This document shows positions 26,776 to 35,977 of a DNA stretch of 64,000 bases, one piece after another. The first letter of the stretch is position 1; every line of letters begins with the position of its first letter. A model generated the notes under the pieces. It had not been told where the DNA came from. It ran no database searches and saw nothing but the letters and a program-made list of their open reading frames with translations. Origin of the DNA: Alkalihalobacillus deserti. Its GTDB lineage: Bacteria > Bacillota > Bacilli > Bacillales > Bacillaceae_D. Position numbers and translations under genes: made by a program. The stretch covers positions 62,001 to 126,000 of the forward strand of contig NZ_JAJAFR010000008.1 in assembly GCF_020734105.1 (NCBI RefSeq). Direction: 5' to 3'.

Positions 26776-28296
26776 TTAATTTTCAGATAACGACGATCGC
26801 AAACTCTGTTCATCTTGACTTTTGACAAAATGAGCCGCATTTTCACCTGCAATTTTACCAAAGACTGATCCTGCCATTAAACCTGCCCCACCAGGGTAAT
26901 TAAAGTAGAAAAGCCCACCAACAAGCTCACCTGCCGCATATAATCCCGGAATGGACTGTAACATTAAATCTTGAACTTCCGATTGATTGTTAATTCTCAA
27001 CCCACCGAAAGTAAATGTAATACCGCAAGTGACAGCATATGCTTCAAACGGACCTTCATCAATCGTGTTGGCCCAATTCGATTTACGTACACTCAAGCCC
27101 TCTGTACAACGACCGTCTTTAATATTAGGGTTAAATGGGATGTCACTACGAATAGCTGCGTTGTATGCTTTTATTTCTTGTAAAAACGCATCAGCATCGA
27201 CACCATCTAGCTTTTCTGCCAATTCTTCTAATGTGTTAGCTTTTACCTTTGTTACTTGCCTAAACTTATATTCTTCACGTAATAAATGAGAAACCTTCTG
27301 ATCAAAAATTTGCCAAGCGAATTGATCAGGTTGTTCGAGGATTAATTTCCCATATTTAGCGTACGTGTAGTTGCGAAAGTCTGCTCCTTCGTCTACAAAA
27401 CGCTTTCCTTCTGCATTGACCATAATCCCAAAAGGATAGCTGAGCTTTTGAAACCCTTCGGAAAAATCAGGTAAGTAGCGATCGCCGCCTACAGCATGAG
27501 CGCCTGACCAGTTTCCAAATGGCATCGCTCCGATATTTAATGCCATTTGAATTCCTTCTCCTGTGTTATAACGACTTCCACGTGCGTGAGCCAGGTCCCA
27601 TTTCGTACCTAAATAGCGTGTACGCATTTCTTGGTTTGCATGAAACCCTCCAGACGCCAAAATGACGGACTTCGCACGGACTTCAGTTGTTTTACCTTCA
27701 TGTTTAAAAATAACTCCTTGCATACCCTCATCATCATGTATAAGATCTGTTGCAATCGCATTGAATAACACTTTTACACCTAAGCGTTTAGCTTCTTCAT
27801 GCAATGAATCTACTAAACCAGGACCTCCTCCTACTGTTTCAACGATCATCCCGCCCCAAAATTTAAACACTCCGTTTATTTTAAAAGCTTGACGACCATA
27901 AATAGGGATGAACCTCACCTTATGAGATTGTAGCCATTGCATCGTTTCAAAGCTTTTATTTGTCAAAAGTGAGGCCAATTCAGGGTCTGTTCGATAGTTG
28001 GTCACCCTACACATATCATCAAAAAATTCTTCCTCCGTGTATGTTCCAAAATCTGCAGAATCAATTTCTTCCGTTGTTAGGTCAGGCATTATTTGCTTAA
28101 GATCCTCAACACCGTTATAAGCAAAGCGAATCGATCCATGGGTAAATGTCGTATTTCCCCCTTTTTCAGTTTCAGGTGCTTTTTCAAGAACCATTACTTT
28201 GGTACCATTTTCCTGTGCCGAAATAGCAGCACACATCGCAGCATTTCCTGCTCCAACGATAACAACATCAGTTTCGTATACGAACCTATCACTCAA
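26776..28296 (-). CDS. FAD-dependent dehydrogenase, TcuA-like, copy 3
   Basis: 506 residues. VYETDVVIVGAGNAAMCAAI and MVLEKAPETEKGGNTTFTHG form the FAD site. LASGGFHANQEMRTRYLG, GKRFVDEGADF, YAAGELVGGLFYFNYPGGAG and FGKIAG follow. The layout is that of the FAD-dependent tricarballylate dehydrogenase TcuA and fumarate reductases. It is not a ketosteroid dehydrogenase, since the C-terminal KstD motif is absent. The start is a TTG at 28296 with GGGGGAG before it. It leads the TRAP operon, which hints that it oxidises the imported acid. Confidence 0.87.
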   Translation of the reverse strand: MSDRFVYETDVVIVGAGNAAMCAAISAQENGTKVMVLEKAPETEKGGNTTFTHGSIRFAYNGVEDLKQIMPDLTTEEIDSADFGTYTEEEFFDDMCRVTNYRTDPELASLLTNKSFETMQWLQSHKVRFIPIYGRQAFKINGVFKFWGGMIVETVGGGPGLVDSLHEEAKRLGVKVLFNAIATDLIHDDEGMQGVIFKHEGKTTEVRAKSVILASGGFHANQEMRTRYLGTKWDLAHARGSRYNTGEGIQMALNIGAMPFGNWSGAHAVGGDRYLPDFSEGFQKLSYPFGIMVNAEGKRFVDEGADFRNYTYAKYGKLILEQPDQFAWQIFDQKVSHLLREEYKFRQVTKVKANTLEELAEKLDGVDADAFLQEIKAYNAAIRSDIPFNPNIKDGRCTEGLSVRKSNWANTIDEGPFEAYAVTCGITFTFGGLRINNQSEVQDLMLQSIPGLYAAGELVGGLFYFNYPGGAGLMAGSVFGKIAGENAAHFVKSQDEQSLRSSLSEN

Positions 28297-28412
28297 AGGT
28301 TTCTCCCCCTTTCCTACTTTCCATTCAAGGACAATGACGGTCTCATTCTTCTAGCAGACTCCATTTATCCTTACATCAATTATTTTTCCTAGAATAGCAT
28401 CTGGTAAAAAAA

Positions 28413-28453
28413 CCTCCTTTGAGACTTGAATTTTTTCTTCGTCTCAAAAGAGG
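28413..28453 (-). terminator. Strong terminator between the dioxygenase unit and the TRAP operon
   Basis: CCTCCTTTGAGAC (28413-28425) pairs with GTCTCAAAAGAGG (28441-28453) with one mismatch. On the minus strand a run of seven T follows. It should stop transcripts from the dioxygenase-hydrolase unit before the TRAP operon, so the latter needs its own promoter in the next 110 bp. Confidence 0.7.
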
Positions 28454-28480
28454 GATCTTCTATAAAATAATTAATCTTTT

Positions 28481-28676
28481 AGAGCTTGTTCAAAAAGGGA
28501 AGACCGCCCTTTTTGAACCTTTAATATCCTCTTTCCTAATGCGGAGTTGCAATGGCTTCACTCACTGCGCGTCTATCCGAGAAAACCACTCGGATCGACT
28601 TAAAACATTGCAGTGGCTTCGCTCATTGCTTCGAGCTTGTTCAAAAAGGGAAGACCGCCCTTTTTGAACAAGCTCT
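28481..28676. repeat. Structured palindromic repeat, copy B (full length)
   Basis: About 196 bp with inverted ends AGAGCTTGTTC/GAACAAGCTCT. A 31-bp hairpin (GTTCAAAAAGGG, 7-base loop, CCCTTTTTGAAC) occurs at both ends, at 28488-28518 and 28639-28669. Between them lies a central hairpin near 28571-28600 with one mismatch. It is flanked by two imperfect direct repeats of the type TTGCA.TGGCTTC.CTCA. No open reading frame for a transposase is present. Confidence 0.9.
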
Positions 28677-28682
28677 TTTATA

Positions 28683-29636
28683 TTAAGCGTCAATCGTCGG
28701 TCTATTCAATTCCTTATCCATTACTGAATCACCCCAGTAAGTATTCCCTATAGAATGGTCCTCTTCTGTCCATTCAACAGGTTCCCAATCCGGTTCGAAA
28801 ATTAAGTAGGATCCACTAAACAATTCAACTCGACAGCCACTTCCTGGGTCGATTACATAAAGATAGAAGGCTTGAGAAATTCCGTGCTTACCAGGACCAA
28901 TAAAGTTAATCCCCGCTTCTTTCAAGATATCTGCGGCTCTCAAAATATCTTGAGCATTATCAGACCAATAAGAAATATGGTGAAGTTGATTTGGTGTTTT
29001 TGCCTCCGGCCTAGAAATAACAGCAATGTCATGAACGAGAGGAGTCACACTCATCCAACCAGCTACCACATTTTCATCATTGTGTTTGACGTACTCACGA
29101 AGTTTAAATCCTAATTGTGTTCCCAAATAATCAATGATTTCGCCAACGTTCATAGATGTCGCAATATTGACGTGATCAAATCTTCTCGGCGATATACCAC
29201 GATTCCATGACCTGTGTGATTGGTTCTTTAAAACGGAGCGTGTTTTTTCGTCTGCTTTTGGTTTTTCCATATCATAGTAAATTTCAAATGAGTGTTGGCT
29301 TGGTAGCTTAAATCGAATAGCTCGCCCTTGGCCTGCCTCTTCCCCGGCTTCAATCCATTTCACTTCTGTTCCAGCTTTTTCAAGTAGTTGTGCAAAACCC
29401 TCCACATCTTCTGGCCGTTTTGTTCTCCAAGCAATATGGTCAATATATCCTTTATTCCCCGCTGTTAATGAAAGGGTATGATGTTCAAAATCTCCCCACG
29501 CCCGTAAATAAACGGTCCCCTCTTTCTCTTCCGTGACTTCTAGTCCAATCACATCACGGAAAAACCAAAGCGATTTTTCAAGATCTGGTGTAACGAGTGC
29601 TACATGCCCTAATTTAGCAATCTCAGGTAAAAACAT
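28683..29636 (-). CDS. Extradiol ring-cleavage dioxygenase, catechol 2,3-dioxygenase-like (VOC), copy 2
   Basis: 317 residues. Predicted Fe(II) ligands are His155 (RRFDHVNI), His219 (LHHISYW) and Glu271 (CRVELFSG), a spacing close to that of catechol 2,3-dioxygenase. GPGKHGISQ near 248-256 supplies the conserved active-site His. It is very similar to copy 1 over its whole length. It lies 24 bp behind the hydrolase copy 1 gene, so ring cleavage and hydrolysis of the product are co-expressed. AGGAGGGG precedes the ATG. Confidence 0.93.
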   Translation of the reverse strand: MFLPEIAKLGHVALVTPDLEKSLWFFRDVIGLEVTEEKEGTVYLRAWGDFEHHTLSLTAGNKGYIDHIAWRTKRPEDVEGFAQLLEKAGTEVKWIEAGEEAGQGRAIRFKLPSQHSFEIYYDMEKPKADEKTRSVLKNQSHRSWNRGISPRRFDHVNIATSMNVGEIIDYLGTQLGFKLREYVKHNDENVVAGWMSVTPLVHDIAVISRPEAKTPNQLHHISYWSDNAQDILRAADILKEAGINFIGPGKHGISQAFYLYVIDPGSGCRVELFSGSYLIFEPDWEPVEWTEEDHSIGNTYWGDSVMDKELNRPTIDA

Positions 29637-29660
29637 AACTTCCCCTCCTCCTCTTATGTT

Positions 29661-30500
29661 TTAAATAGTACTAGCAAAATAATTTTGAATGAGTTGATTA
29701 AAACTTTCGCGTTTCTCAATCTGTGTCCAATGCCCGCATTCTCCGTACACATGGAGTTGCGCTTTTGGTAAATGAGAAAGCAAATAGTAACTAGATTCAA
29801 CTGAGCATACTCGGTCATCACGCCCATGTACAAGTAAGACTTCGTGCTCAATACGATTAAGTGCCGTTACTGGCACTGGAACGGCAGCCGTTGCAAAGAT
29901 GGAATCATTAGAACGTTGGACTTCTGGTCGTATCGCCGTTTCAAAGCGGGATTCAGTAAGACCTTCAATCTCAGGTGCCATTGCTTCTGCATCGTATACA
30001 AACCAACCCATGATTTGCCGCAATTTTTTCTGAGAAGGATTGTCATAAAACCCTTTCGCACGTGCTAATTCAGGACTTAATTTTGTATTCGGTGTTCCTC
30101 CAGGTCCCATTAAAACAACTTTCTCAAATCGTTCAGGATGTTCAAGTAATAATTCCAAGGCAATGGAACAGCCTAATGAATTTCCGACCACATGGACTTT
30201 TTGATGACCAAGTTTATCAAGGAGTTCGATAACTTGGTTCACCCATAAGTCCATCCATCCTTGTCTGTTCTTTGGAAGTGTTTCCGGATGACTACTTTGC
30301 CCAAATCCAAAAAGATCTGGAGCTAGACAATCGTAGGTTTCACTACATGCTTGTAAAGCGTAACGCCAATTGGCTAAAGCAGTAACCCCCGGTCCTGAGC
30401 CGTGAAGGAATAAAATAACGTCGGCATTCCCTTCCCCTGCTTGATTTAAATACGTTTCAAAGTTTTCCGTTTTAATTGATCTTTGGTTAATGTTTGACAT
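29661..30500 (-). CDS. Alpha/beta hydrolase of the meta-cleavage-product type, copy 1
   Basis: 279 residues. FLHGSGPGVTALANW forms the oxyanion side and Ser108 lies in VVGNSLGCS. The Asp is in VHGRDDRV near 240 and the His in CGHWTQ near 260. This set is typical of C-C hydrolases such as MhpC, HsaD and 2-hydroxymuconate semialdehyde hydrolase, which split the yellow ring-cleavage product into an acid and a 2-hydroxydienoate. A Cys follows the usual nucleophile-elbow Gly (GNSLGC instead of GNS.GG). It is co-transcribed with dioxygenase copy 2. Confidence 0.88.
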   Translation of the reverse strand: MSNINQRSIKTENFETYLNQAGEGNADVILFLHGSGPGVTALANWRYALQACSETYDCLAPDLFGFGQSSHPETLPKNRQGWMDLWVNQVIELLDKLGHQKVHVVGNSLGCSIALELLLEHPERFEKVVLMGPGGTPNTKLSPELARAKGFYDNPSQKKLRQIMGWFVYDAEAMAPEIEGLTESRFETAIRPEVQRSNDSIFATAAVPVPVTALNRIEHEVLLVHGRDDRVCSVESSYYLLSHLPKAQLHVYGECGHWTQIEKRESFNQLIQNYFASTI

Positions 30501-30738
30501 CTTTCTATCTCCTCTCTTTCATTAAATAAATCATCAATCCTAACAATAAGGAGGAATGATGTAACCCCTTACATTTTAAGTGTAAATTTTGTAATGAGGA
30601 AAAAGTCGATTAAATAAAGTCTTATTACTGAAATTTTAAATAATTACAGAGGCACTTTCTAGAGGAAAAAGCAGTTAAGTTTATTTTGTTTTCCACAAAT
30701 TTTTATTGAATTTAGACTTCAAATATCTAAATCTATCT

Positions 30739-30754
30739 TCACAAGCACTTTCAA
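30739..30754 (-). promoter_or_regulatory. cre-like site
   Basis: Minus strand TTGAAAGTGCTTGTGA, about 240 bp upstream of the hydrolase gene. It matches the left half of the CcpA box and has TG in place of the central CG, so it is a weak candidate on its own. Confidence 0.3.
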
Positions 30755-30797
30755 ATTAAAATTGAAAAACATGATTGATTTATCTGCTTACATACAA

Positions 30798-30822
30798 AAA
30801 GTACCCCATCATAGGATACTTT
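30798..30822 (-). terminator. Terminator of the MFS drug-type transporter gene
   Basis: AAAGTA at 30798-30803 pairs with TACTTT at 30817-30822. On the minus strand TACTTTTTG follows the loop. It lies 18 bp beyond the stop codon. Confidence 0.55.
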
Positions 30823-30839
30823 GATTGGTTTTATTCTTA

Positions 30840-32075
30840 TTACTGCCCTACCCCTGTCTGATGTTTAATAGACAAGGTGCTTTTCCGTATTATAACTAAA
30901 TAAACAACCACTGCAGATACACTGCAAACTGCTACAACGATTCCAAGCGGAAGAGCTGTTTGTGTTCCGAACATTCCTACTAGTGGCGAAACCATTCCTC
31001 CAATTCCAAAAGAGATAACACCAAGAAAAGCAGAAGCACTCCCAGCATTACTGCTTTGGCCACTCATCGCCAATGACGTACAACTCGGACCAATAAAGCC
31101 GGCACTAGAAACAACTAGAAAAAAGGCGAATAATATAGATAAAAGTCCTGTTTCCATTAAAGTAAAGCTTAGCAATAGAATCCCGCCAGTAAACAAAGTA
31201 ACTAGACCAATCGTTATAAAGCGGTTTTCCCCTATCCTACCTGCTAGTCTACCTGTAACTTGAGAGGCGACAACTAAGCCAATTGCATTGATCCCAAACA
31301 TTACACTAAAGAGTTGTGGGCTCACTTGATAAATTTCCTGTAATACAAATGGTGATCCAGATATGTAGGCGAACATTGCGCCATATGACAGCCCCATTGC
31401 TAATGCATATCCTAAAAATAAGTGATCTCCTGCTAATTTCCGTAATGAAATGGCAGTCTGTTGAAAACCGCTAATTATTCGTTTCTCTTTTGGCAGAGTT
31501 TCGGGAAAGCGAAAAGCGATGGCAAGTAACATCATTGCCCCTAGACCAGAAAGGGTGATAAATATTCCGCGCCACGTTACAAACTGAAGAAGTGTTCCTC
31601 CTACAACAGGGGCAAGTATTGGTGCTATGCCCATAATAAGAACCAAAATTGAGAATATTTTTGTCATTTCAGAACCTGAATACAGATCACGAACACACGC
31701 CCTTGAAATGACAATTCCAGCTCCTCCAGTAAGCCCTTGAATAATACGAAGAAAGATGAATAGCTCAATTGACGGAGCCAATGCACAGAGAATAGATATA
31801 ACGGTAAACAATGACAAAGATATCAACAAAAGCTTCCTCCGGCCATGTATGTCACTTAGCGGCCCAGCAATCACCTGCCCAAAAGCCAACCCTAAAAGGC
31901 CCGCTGTTAAACTAAGCTGCACGAGTGAAGCCGTCGTATCAAGGTCGCCTTTGATCATTGGAAATGCTGGTAAATACATATCGGTATTTAAGGGTCCAAT
32001 TGCGGCTAAGCCCCCAAGTATTAAAATAATGATTAACCTATCTATTCTTTTGTCCAACCTCTTTTTCACCTCCAT
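30840..32075 (-). CDS. MFS transporter, Bcr/CflA (drug efflux) type
   Basis: 411 residues, 12 predicted membrane helices. LGGLAAIGPLNTDMYLPAFP is the family signature, and GPLSDIHGRRKLLLIS is the loop 2-3 motif. RIIQGLTGGAGIVISRACVRD is the antiporter motif of the DHA1 group. Relatives export antibiotics or metabolites with protons. Here it lies directly behind the aromatic-sensing regulator gene, 48 bp apart, so it may export toxic aromatic intermediates. An internal TTG start behind GGAGGTG is also possible. Confidence 0.88.
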   Translation of the reverse strand: MEVKKRLDKRIDRLIIILILGGLAAIGPLNTDMYLPAFPMIKGDLDTTASLVQLSLTAGLLGLAFGQVIAGPLSDIHGRRKLLLISLSLFTVISILCALAPSIELFIFLRIIQGLTGGAGIVISRACVRDLYSGSEMTKIFSILVLIMGIAPILAPVVGGTLLQFVTWRGIFITLSGLGAMMLLAIAFRFPETLPKEKRIISGFQQTAISLRKLAGDHLFLGYALAMGLSYGAMFAYISGSPFVLQEIYQVSPQLFSVMFGINAIGLVVASQVTGRLAGRIGENRFITIGLVTLFTGGILLLSFTLMETGLLSILFAFFLVVSSAGFIGPSCTSLAMSGQSSNAGSASAFLGVISFGIGGMVSPLVGMFGTQTALPLGIVVAVCSVSAVVVYLVIIRKSTLSIKHQTGVGQ

Positions 32076-32123
32076 CTTCTAACTCCCTACAAACAAAAAA
32101 AGTTTAGGGTAATTTGTGTATGT

Positions 32124-33980
32124 TTAAATATCTAATTCTCCTAAAGCAATAAGAGAATCAAGAATGAGCAGAAGCTGATAGCTTTGGATAGGATCCCGTA
32201 AATCTTTATTTATCATTTTTTCAAGTTTATTGACTCGGTACGTAAGACCACTCATCGATAAGGAAAGATCATCCATTGTTTGATGAAGTTTTCCTCCGTT
32301 AACTAGAAAAACATAGAGTGTTTTTAATAACTCTTTTTTCTTTGTTTCTCCTAGGTTATATAAAGGTCCTAACTCTTGTTTTGCGATTTTCTTAATTCCG
32401 CTGATGTTTTTTGAGTTAATCAGAACGCCGACAATACCTAATTCTTTAAAGTTGATGATTTTCTTCCCTGTAGACATCCTTAAGGCAATTAATGCCTCCT
32501 CCAGATGTTCTAAAATACTTTCAATTTCTTCAGCTTGATCGCTGATGCCAACTCGTAATTGATAGTTTTGAAAGCTTGTTTCCATATGATTAAAGATCTT
32601 TTTAAAGGTCGACAATGTGTTCTCTGTTTCAGGTAGCAGCATAATAATATGACCTTCATATTGACCAATCAAGACTTTATATCCTTTAATATCCAAGTAT
32701 TTAACGATCGTTTCTAAAAATTGATCATAATCATCTGAATTCGTTCTCTCTGCTTTTTCATTCTGACTAAAATCAATAGCTGCGATATAAAATGGATCTT
32801 CAAACTCAAACCCCATATACCTACCGCGACTTATGATTTCCTCTTTGGACGTGTATTGCCCCTTTAATATTTGCTCTAAAAAATACCCCTTCATTTTTTC
32901 GATCGCTTCGAAACTAGTTTTTTCATTTAACAAATATAAAGAAGCTGCATTGGCTGTTCGCTCGATGAACATCACATCATTTTCAGAGATACTTGATAGA
33001 TCCTTATATTGAAAAAATGTACAATACCCAATGATTTTTTTCTGAACATAAATAGGTGTGATAATACGATCTTGATATCCTGTTTTTAAGCGAACAGTCT
33101 CATGGAATAGAGGGAAATGTTTGTGGTTTTTATATAAATGTTTCTTTAAATAATGTCTTATGTCTTTGTTTAACTCGATGTATTCTTCTTCTTTTATTCC
33201 TGAATACACGATTTTTTGAAAACTCAAATCTTCGACCGAAACAGGTATTTCCAATAGCTTAAATGTGATATCTGCAATATCCTGTAGGTTGCTTCCATTT
33301 GAAATACTTTCCGTTAACTTTGTATGAAATTTGGCTACTTTTTCAATGTAATTTCGTTGTTCAAGCAATTGTTCATACGTATCATTTAACTCTTCAATTA
33401 TATTCGTTTCATGATAGAGCGCCATTTCATCCTCAATTTCGTTACCCCAGTCTTCGAGACGCTTCATTTCAAACCTGCATTCGCTATCCCCTTTGCCAAT
33501 ACACGCCGTTTCCTTTATTACGACATTCGTTTTTAGAATCGTTGTCATATAACCACTTGAATATCCGGTCAACGTATGACAAACAGGCGAATCAGCTTTA
33601 CCATGATTCTTAAGGTGTTCTTGTGCCTCAAAAGAATCAATCCATTTTCCTTTTGCCATAACCGATTTGACATTTCCAAAGTCGTCCATTTCAATCATTC
33701 TTTCAGACTCGATGTCTCCGATATGCCCCGTGTTTAAATGCAGGACCGACGCTTGCTTAATCAGAAAGTCTAGTGAAGAACTTTTTTTCATCGCTTCCTC
33801 GGCTACACTTACGCCTAAGTTCCAGCCATATCGTAGAAGAAATCCTTTCGCTCTCTTATTCCCTAAATTTTCAATTAACCCCTTCCGAAGAAGTCCAAAT
33901 CCAGCAGAGGTGGATAAGATTTTTTTATTGCCTTCTTTTGTGAAGCTTTCGTTTTGATTTTCATCTAAATGAGCTTCCAT
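32124..33980 (-). CDS. Aromatic-responsive regulator: XylR_N, V4R and PucR-type HTH domains
   Basis: 618 residues. Residues of about 20-120 look like the XylR/DmpR N-terminal effector domain (GFGLLRKGLIENLG, LLRYGWNLGV). A V4R region follows (SGYMTTILKTNVVIKETACIG) with Cys160 and Cys168. A coiled coil lies near 190-220, then a GAF-like part. A CdaR/GGDEF-like segment near 390-500 and the PucR C-terminal HTH (DDLSLSMSGLTYRVNKLEKM) end the protein. No sigma-54 AAA+ domain or Fis helix is present. It probably senses a phenol or catechol and activates the neighbouring pathway genes. Confidence 0.85.
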   Translation of the reverse strand: MEAHLDENQNESFTKEGNKKILSTSAGFGLLRKGLIENLGNKRAKGFLLRYGWNLGVSVAEEAMKKSSSLDFLIKQASVLHLNTGHIGDIESERMIEMDDFGNVKSVMAKGKWIDSFEAQEHLKNHGKADSPVCHTLTGYSSGYMTTILKTNVVIKETACIGKGDSECRFEMKRLEDWGNEIEDEMALYHETNIIEELNDTYEQLLEQRNYIEKVAKFHTKLTESISNGSNLQDIADITFKLLEIPVSVEDLSFQKIVYSGIKEEEYIELNKDIRHYLKKHLYKNHKHFPLFHETVRLKTGYQDRIITPIYVQKKIIGYCTFFQYKDLSSISENDVMFIERTANAASLYLLNEKTSFEAIEKMKGYFLEQILKGQYTSKEEIISRGRYMGFEFEDPFYIAAIDFSQNEKAERTNSDDYDQFLETIVKYLDIKGYKVLIGQYEGHIIMLLPETENTLSTFKKIFNHMETSFQNYQLRVGISDQAEEIESILEHLEEALIALRMSTGKKIINFKELGIVGVLINSKNISGIKKIAKQELGPLYNLGETKKKELLKTLYVFLVNGGKLHQTMDDLSLSMSGLTYRVNKLEKMINKDLRDPIQSYQLLLILDSLIALGELDI

Positions 33981-34023
33981 AACTCTCCTCCTTCATTATA
34001 ATAAGGATTTCAGAAAGATTGAA

Positions 34024-34054
34024 AGGCTCCTTACATGAAATCTATAAGGAACCT
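34024..34054 (-). terminator. Terminator behind the aldolase gene
   Basis: AGGCTCCTTA (34024-34033) pairs with TAAGGAACCT (34045-34054) with one mismatch, 8 bp after the aldolase stop. It separates the lower-pathway operon from the regulator gene. Confidence 0.6.
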
Positions 34055-34061
34055 CTTTTTT

Positions 34062-35081
34062 TCACACCAGTGTTTTATTCTTTTCAGCAAATCTTTGAGC
34101 AACGTCGTAAATCAGATCTTCTTGTCCACCAACTGCTTTCATTTTACCGAGTTCGACTAATATATCGCGTTCATCAACACCAAATTTTTGTGCTGCCGTC
34201 TGAGTATGAAGAAGGAAACTCGAATATACTCCGGAATATCCCATTATTAAGCTCGAACCAGTTACTTCCTGTGGTCGTTGCATATATTTAGCAACTACAT
34301 CGTTTGCTACATCTAAAATTCGGTATAAATTGACCCCTGTCTCGTAGCCCATTCTTTCAAGAACAGCTACCATTACTTCAGTCTGGGTATTTCCACTTCC
34401 AGCTCCTAAACAACGAAGACTTCCATCAATGTAGGTTGCACCAGCTTCAACAGCTGCAACCGTATTAGCCACTGCCATCGATAAATTATTATGTCCATGG
34501 AAGCCAACTTCGCACGAAAGCTCATTTTTCAAGGCAGAAATCCGCTCTTTTACTTCATGCGGTAGAAGATAGCCTGCAGAATCCGTTACATAGACGACCT
34601 CAGCTCCATAGCTTTCGAATAACTTCGCTTGTTCTACAATTTTTTCAACAGATACCATATGGGCCATCATTAAAAACCCAACCGTTTTAAGTCCCAACTC
34701 ACGCCCTAAAGCAATATGCTGAGCTGCAATATCAGCCTCTGTAACATGCGTTGCCACCCGCACCATTTTCGCTCCTGCCTTCACGGCATTTTGAAGATCT
34801 TCTTTAATACCGATTCCAGGTATAAGCAAAACAGATACTTTTGCACTTTTACATTCATCAGCAGCTGCTTCAATTAGTTTTAATTCATCTACAGCTGAAA
34901 ATCCATATTGCAAAGACGATCCTCCAAGACCGTCTCCATGGGAAACTTCGAAAAAATTTACTCCTGCTTCGTCAAGTCCGCGGGCTGTTTTTTGTACCTG
35001 TTCAATCGAAAAACTATGCTTCATCGCATGACTTCCATCTCGGAGTGTTACGTCCAATAGTTCAAAGCTACGTTTTGCCAT
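34062..35081 (-). CDS. 4-hydroxy-2-oxovalerate aldolase (DmpG/MhpE/HsaF type)
   Basis: 339 residues. LLDVTLRDGSHAMKHSF holds Arg14, Asp15 and His18 of the active site, and VGFHGHNNLSMAVAN supplies the metal-binding histidines. It splits 4-hydroxy-2-oxo acids to pyruvate and an aldehyde and normally forms a channelling complex with the acetaldehyde dehydrogenase encoded just upstream. The C-terminal domain (VAKYMQRPQEVTGSSLIMG) that contacts the dehydrogenase is present. AGGAGG precedes the ATG. Gene order matches known meta-cleavage operons. Confidence 0.96.
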   Translation of the reverse strand: MAKRSFELLDVTLRDGSHAMKHSFSIEQVQKTARGLDEAGVNFFEVSHGDGLGGSSLQYGFSAVDELKLIEAAADECKSAKVSVLLIPGIGIKEDLQNAVKAGAKMVRVATHVTEADIAAQHIALGRELGLKTVGFLMMAHMVSVEKIVEQAKLFESYGAEVVYVTDSAGYLLPHEVKERISALKNELSCEVGFHGHNNLSMAVANTVAAVEAGATYIDGSLRCLGAGSGNTQTEVMVAVLERMGYETGVNLYRILDVANDVVAKYMQRPQEVTGSSLIMGYSGVYSSFLLHTQTAAQKFGVDERDILVELGKMKAVGGQEDLIYDVAQRFAEKNKTLV

Positions 35082-35094
35082 GGTTTTACCTCCT

Positions 35095-35976
35095 TTAGTT
35101 GATTACCTCAGTAGCCAGCTGTTTTGCCAACTCATCTCCTACTTTTGCCGCTGCCGCTGTCATAATATCGAGATTACCGGAATATGGCGGGAAGAAATCG
35201 CCTGCTCCCTCTACTTCGATAAAAACGGAAATCTTCTTGCCATCAAAAAGAGGTTTCCCACGTAGTCGGTAGCCTGGGACGTACGTTCTCACTTCTTCTG
35301 CCATTTGTTCAATAGAGGCAATGATTTCCTGCTCATTTCCTTCTTCTTCTACAAGGGCATGTACGGTGTCACGCATAATAATCGGTGGTTCAGCTGGATT
35401 CAAGATAATGATCGCTTTTCCTTTTTTCGCACCACCGACTTGTTCTAACGCTCTTGAAGTCGTATGTGTAAATTCATCAATATTCGCTCTTGTTCCCGGT
35501 CCAGCACTTTCGCTCGAAATCGTAGCAACGATTTCAGCATACTCGACTGGACTTACCCGATTAATCGCATGGACAATGGGAATCGTTGCCTGCCCGCCAC
35601 AAGTGACCATATTGACATTTAATTGATTGAGGTTCTGATTCAAATTAACAGATGGGACAGTAAACGGTCCGATCGCTGCAGGTGTTAAATCAATCACCTT
35701 TTTTCCAATAGCTATTAATTGCTCACTATGGTACGTATGAGCTTTCGCCGTTGTTGCATCAAATACAATATCAACTAAATCTGGTTGTTTAAGGAGACCC
35801 TCGATTCCATCGGCAATGGTAACGTAGCCACGATCATGTGCTCGCTTTAACCCCTCCGATTCCGGATCAATCCCTATCATTACACTCATTTCTAAATAGC
35901 CGCAACGCTCAATCTTATACATTAGATCGGTTCCAATATTACCTGATCCGATAATCCCTACTTTATACTTAGACAT
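35095..35976 (-). CDS. Acetaldehyde dehydrogenase, acylating (DmpF/MhpF/HsaG type)
   Basis: 293 residues. [16 protein letters not shown] is the NAD-binding motif, and Cys126 in [12 protein letters not shown] is the catalytic thiol. [20 protein letters not shown] is conserved in the family. It converts the aldehyde from the aldolase to acyl-CoA with NAD+ and CoA. Its start is the ATG at 35976, behind AGGAGCGCGATAAC, and not the longer open frame to 36081. It begins within two bases of the hydratase stop, so the two are translationally coupled. Confidence 0.96.
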   Translation of the reverse strand: MSKYKVGIIGSGNIGTDLMYKIERCGYLEMSVMIGIDPESEGLKRAHDRGYVTIADGIEGLLKQPDLVDIVFDATTAKAHTYHSEQLIAIGKKVIDLTPAAIGPFTVPSVNLNQNLNQLNVNMVTCGGQATIPIVHAINRVSPVEYAEIVATISSESAGPGTRANIDEFTHTTSRALEQVGGAKKGKAIIILNPAEPPIIMRDTVHALVEEEGNEQEIIASIEQMAEEVRTYVPGYRLRGKPLFDGKKISVFIEVEGAGDFFPPYSGNLDIMTAAAAKVGDELAKQLATEVIN

Positions 35977-35977
35977 G

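Larger units (their letters stand above)
30501..30839. other. Promoter region ahead of the hydrolase-dioxygenase unit
   Basis: 339 bp, AT-rich. It contains the cre-like site at 30739-30754 and the terminator of the MFS gene at 30798-30822. No small gene was seen. Confidence 0.4.

Noticed and set aside
26776-28296. 3-ketosteroid dehydrogenase (KstD), suggested by the hsa-like genes around it
   Set aside because: The FAD motif and C-terminal YPGGAGLMAGS fit TcuA/fumarate reductase enzymes, and KstD-specific motifs are not present.
28419-28667. Open frame across repeat copy B, also seen in copies D and E
   Set aside because: It reads through the hairpins, has no conserved start, and changes frame between copies, so the repeats do not encode a protein.
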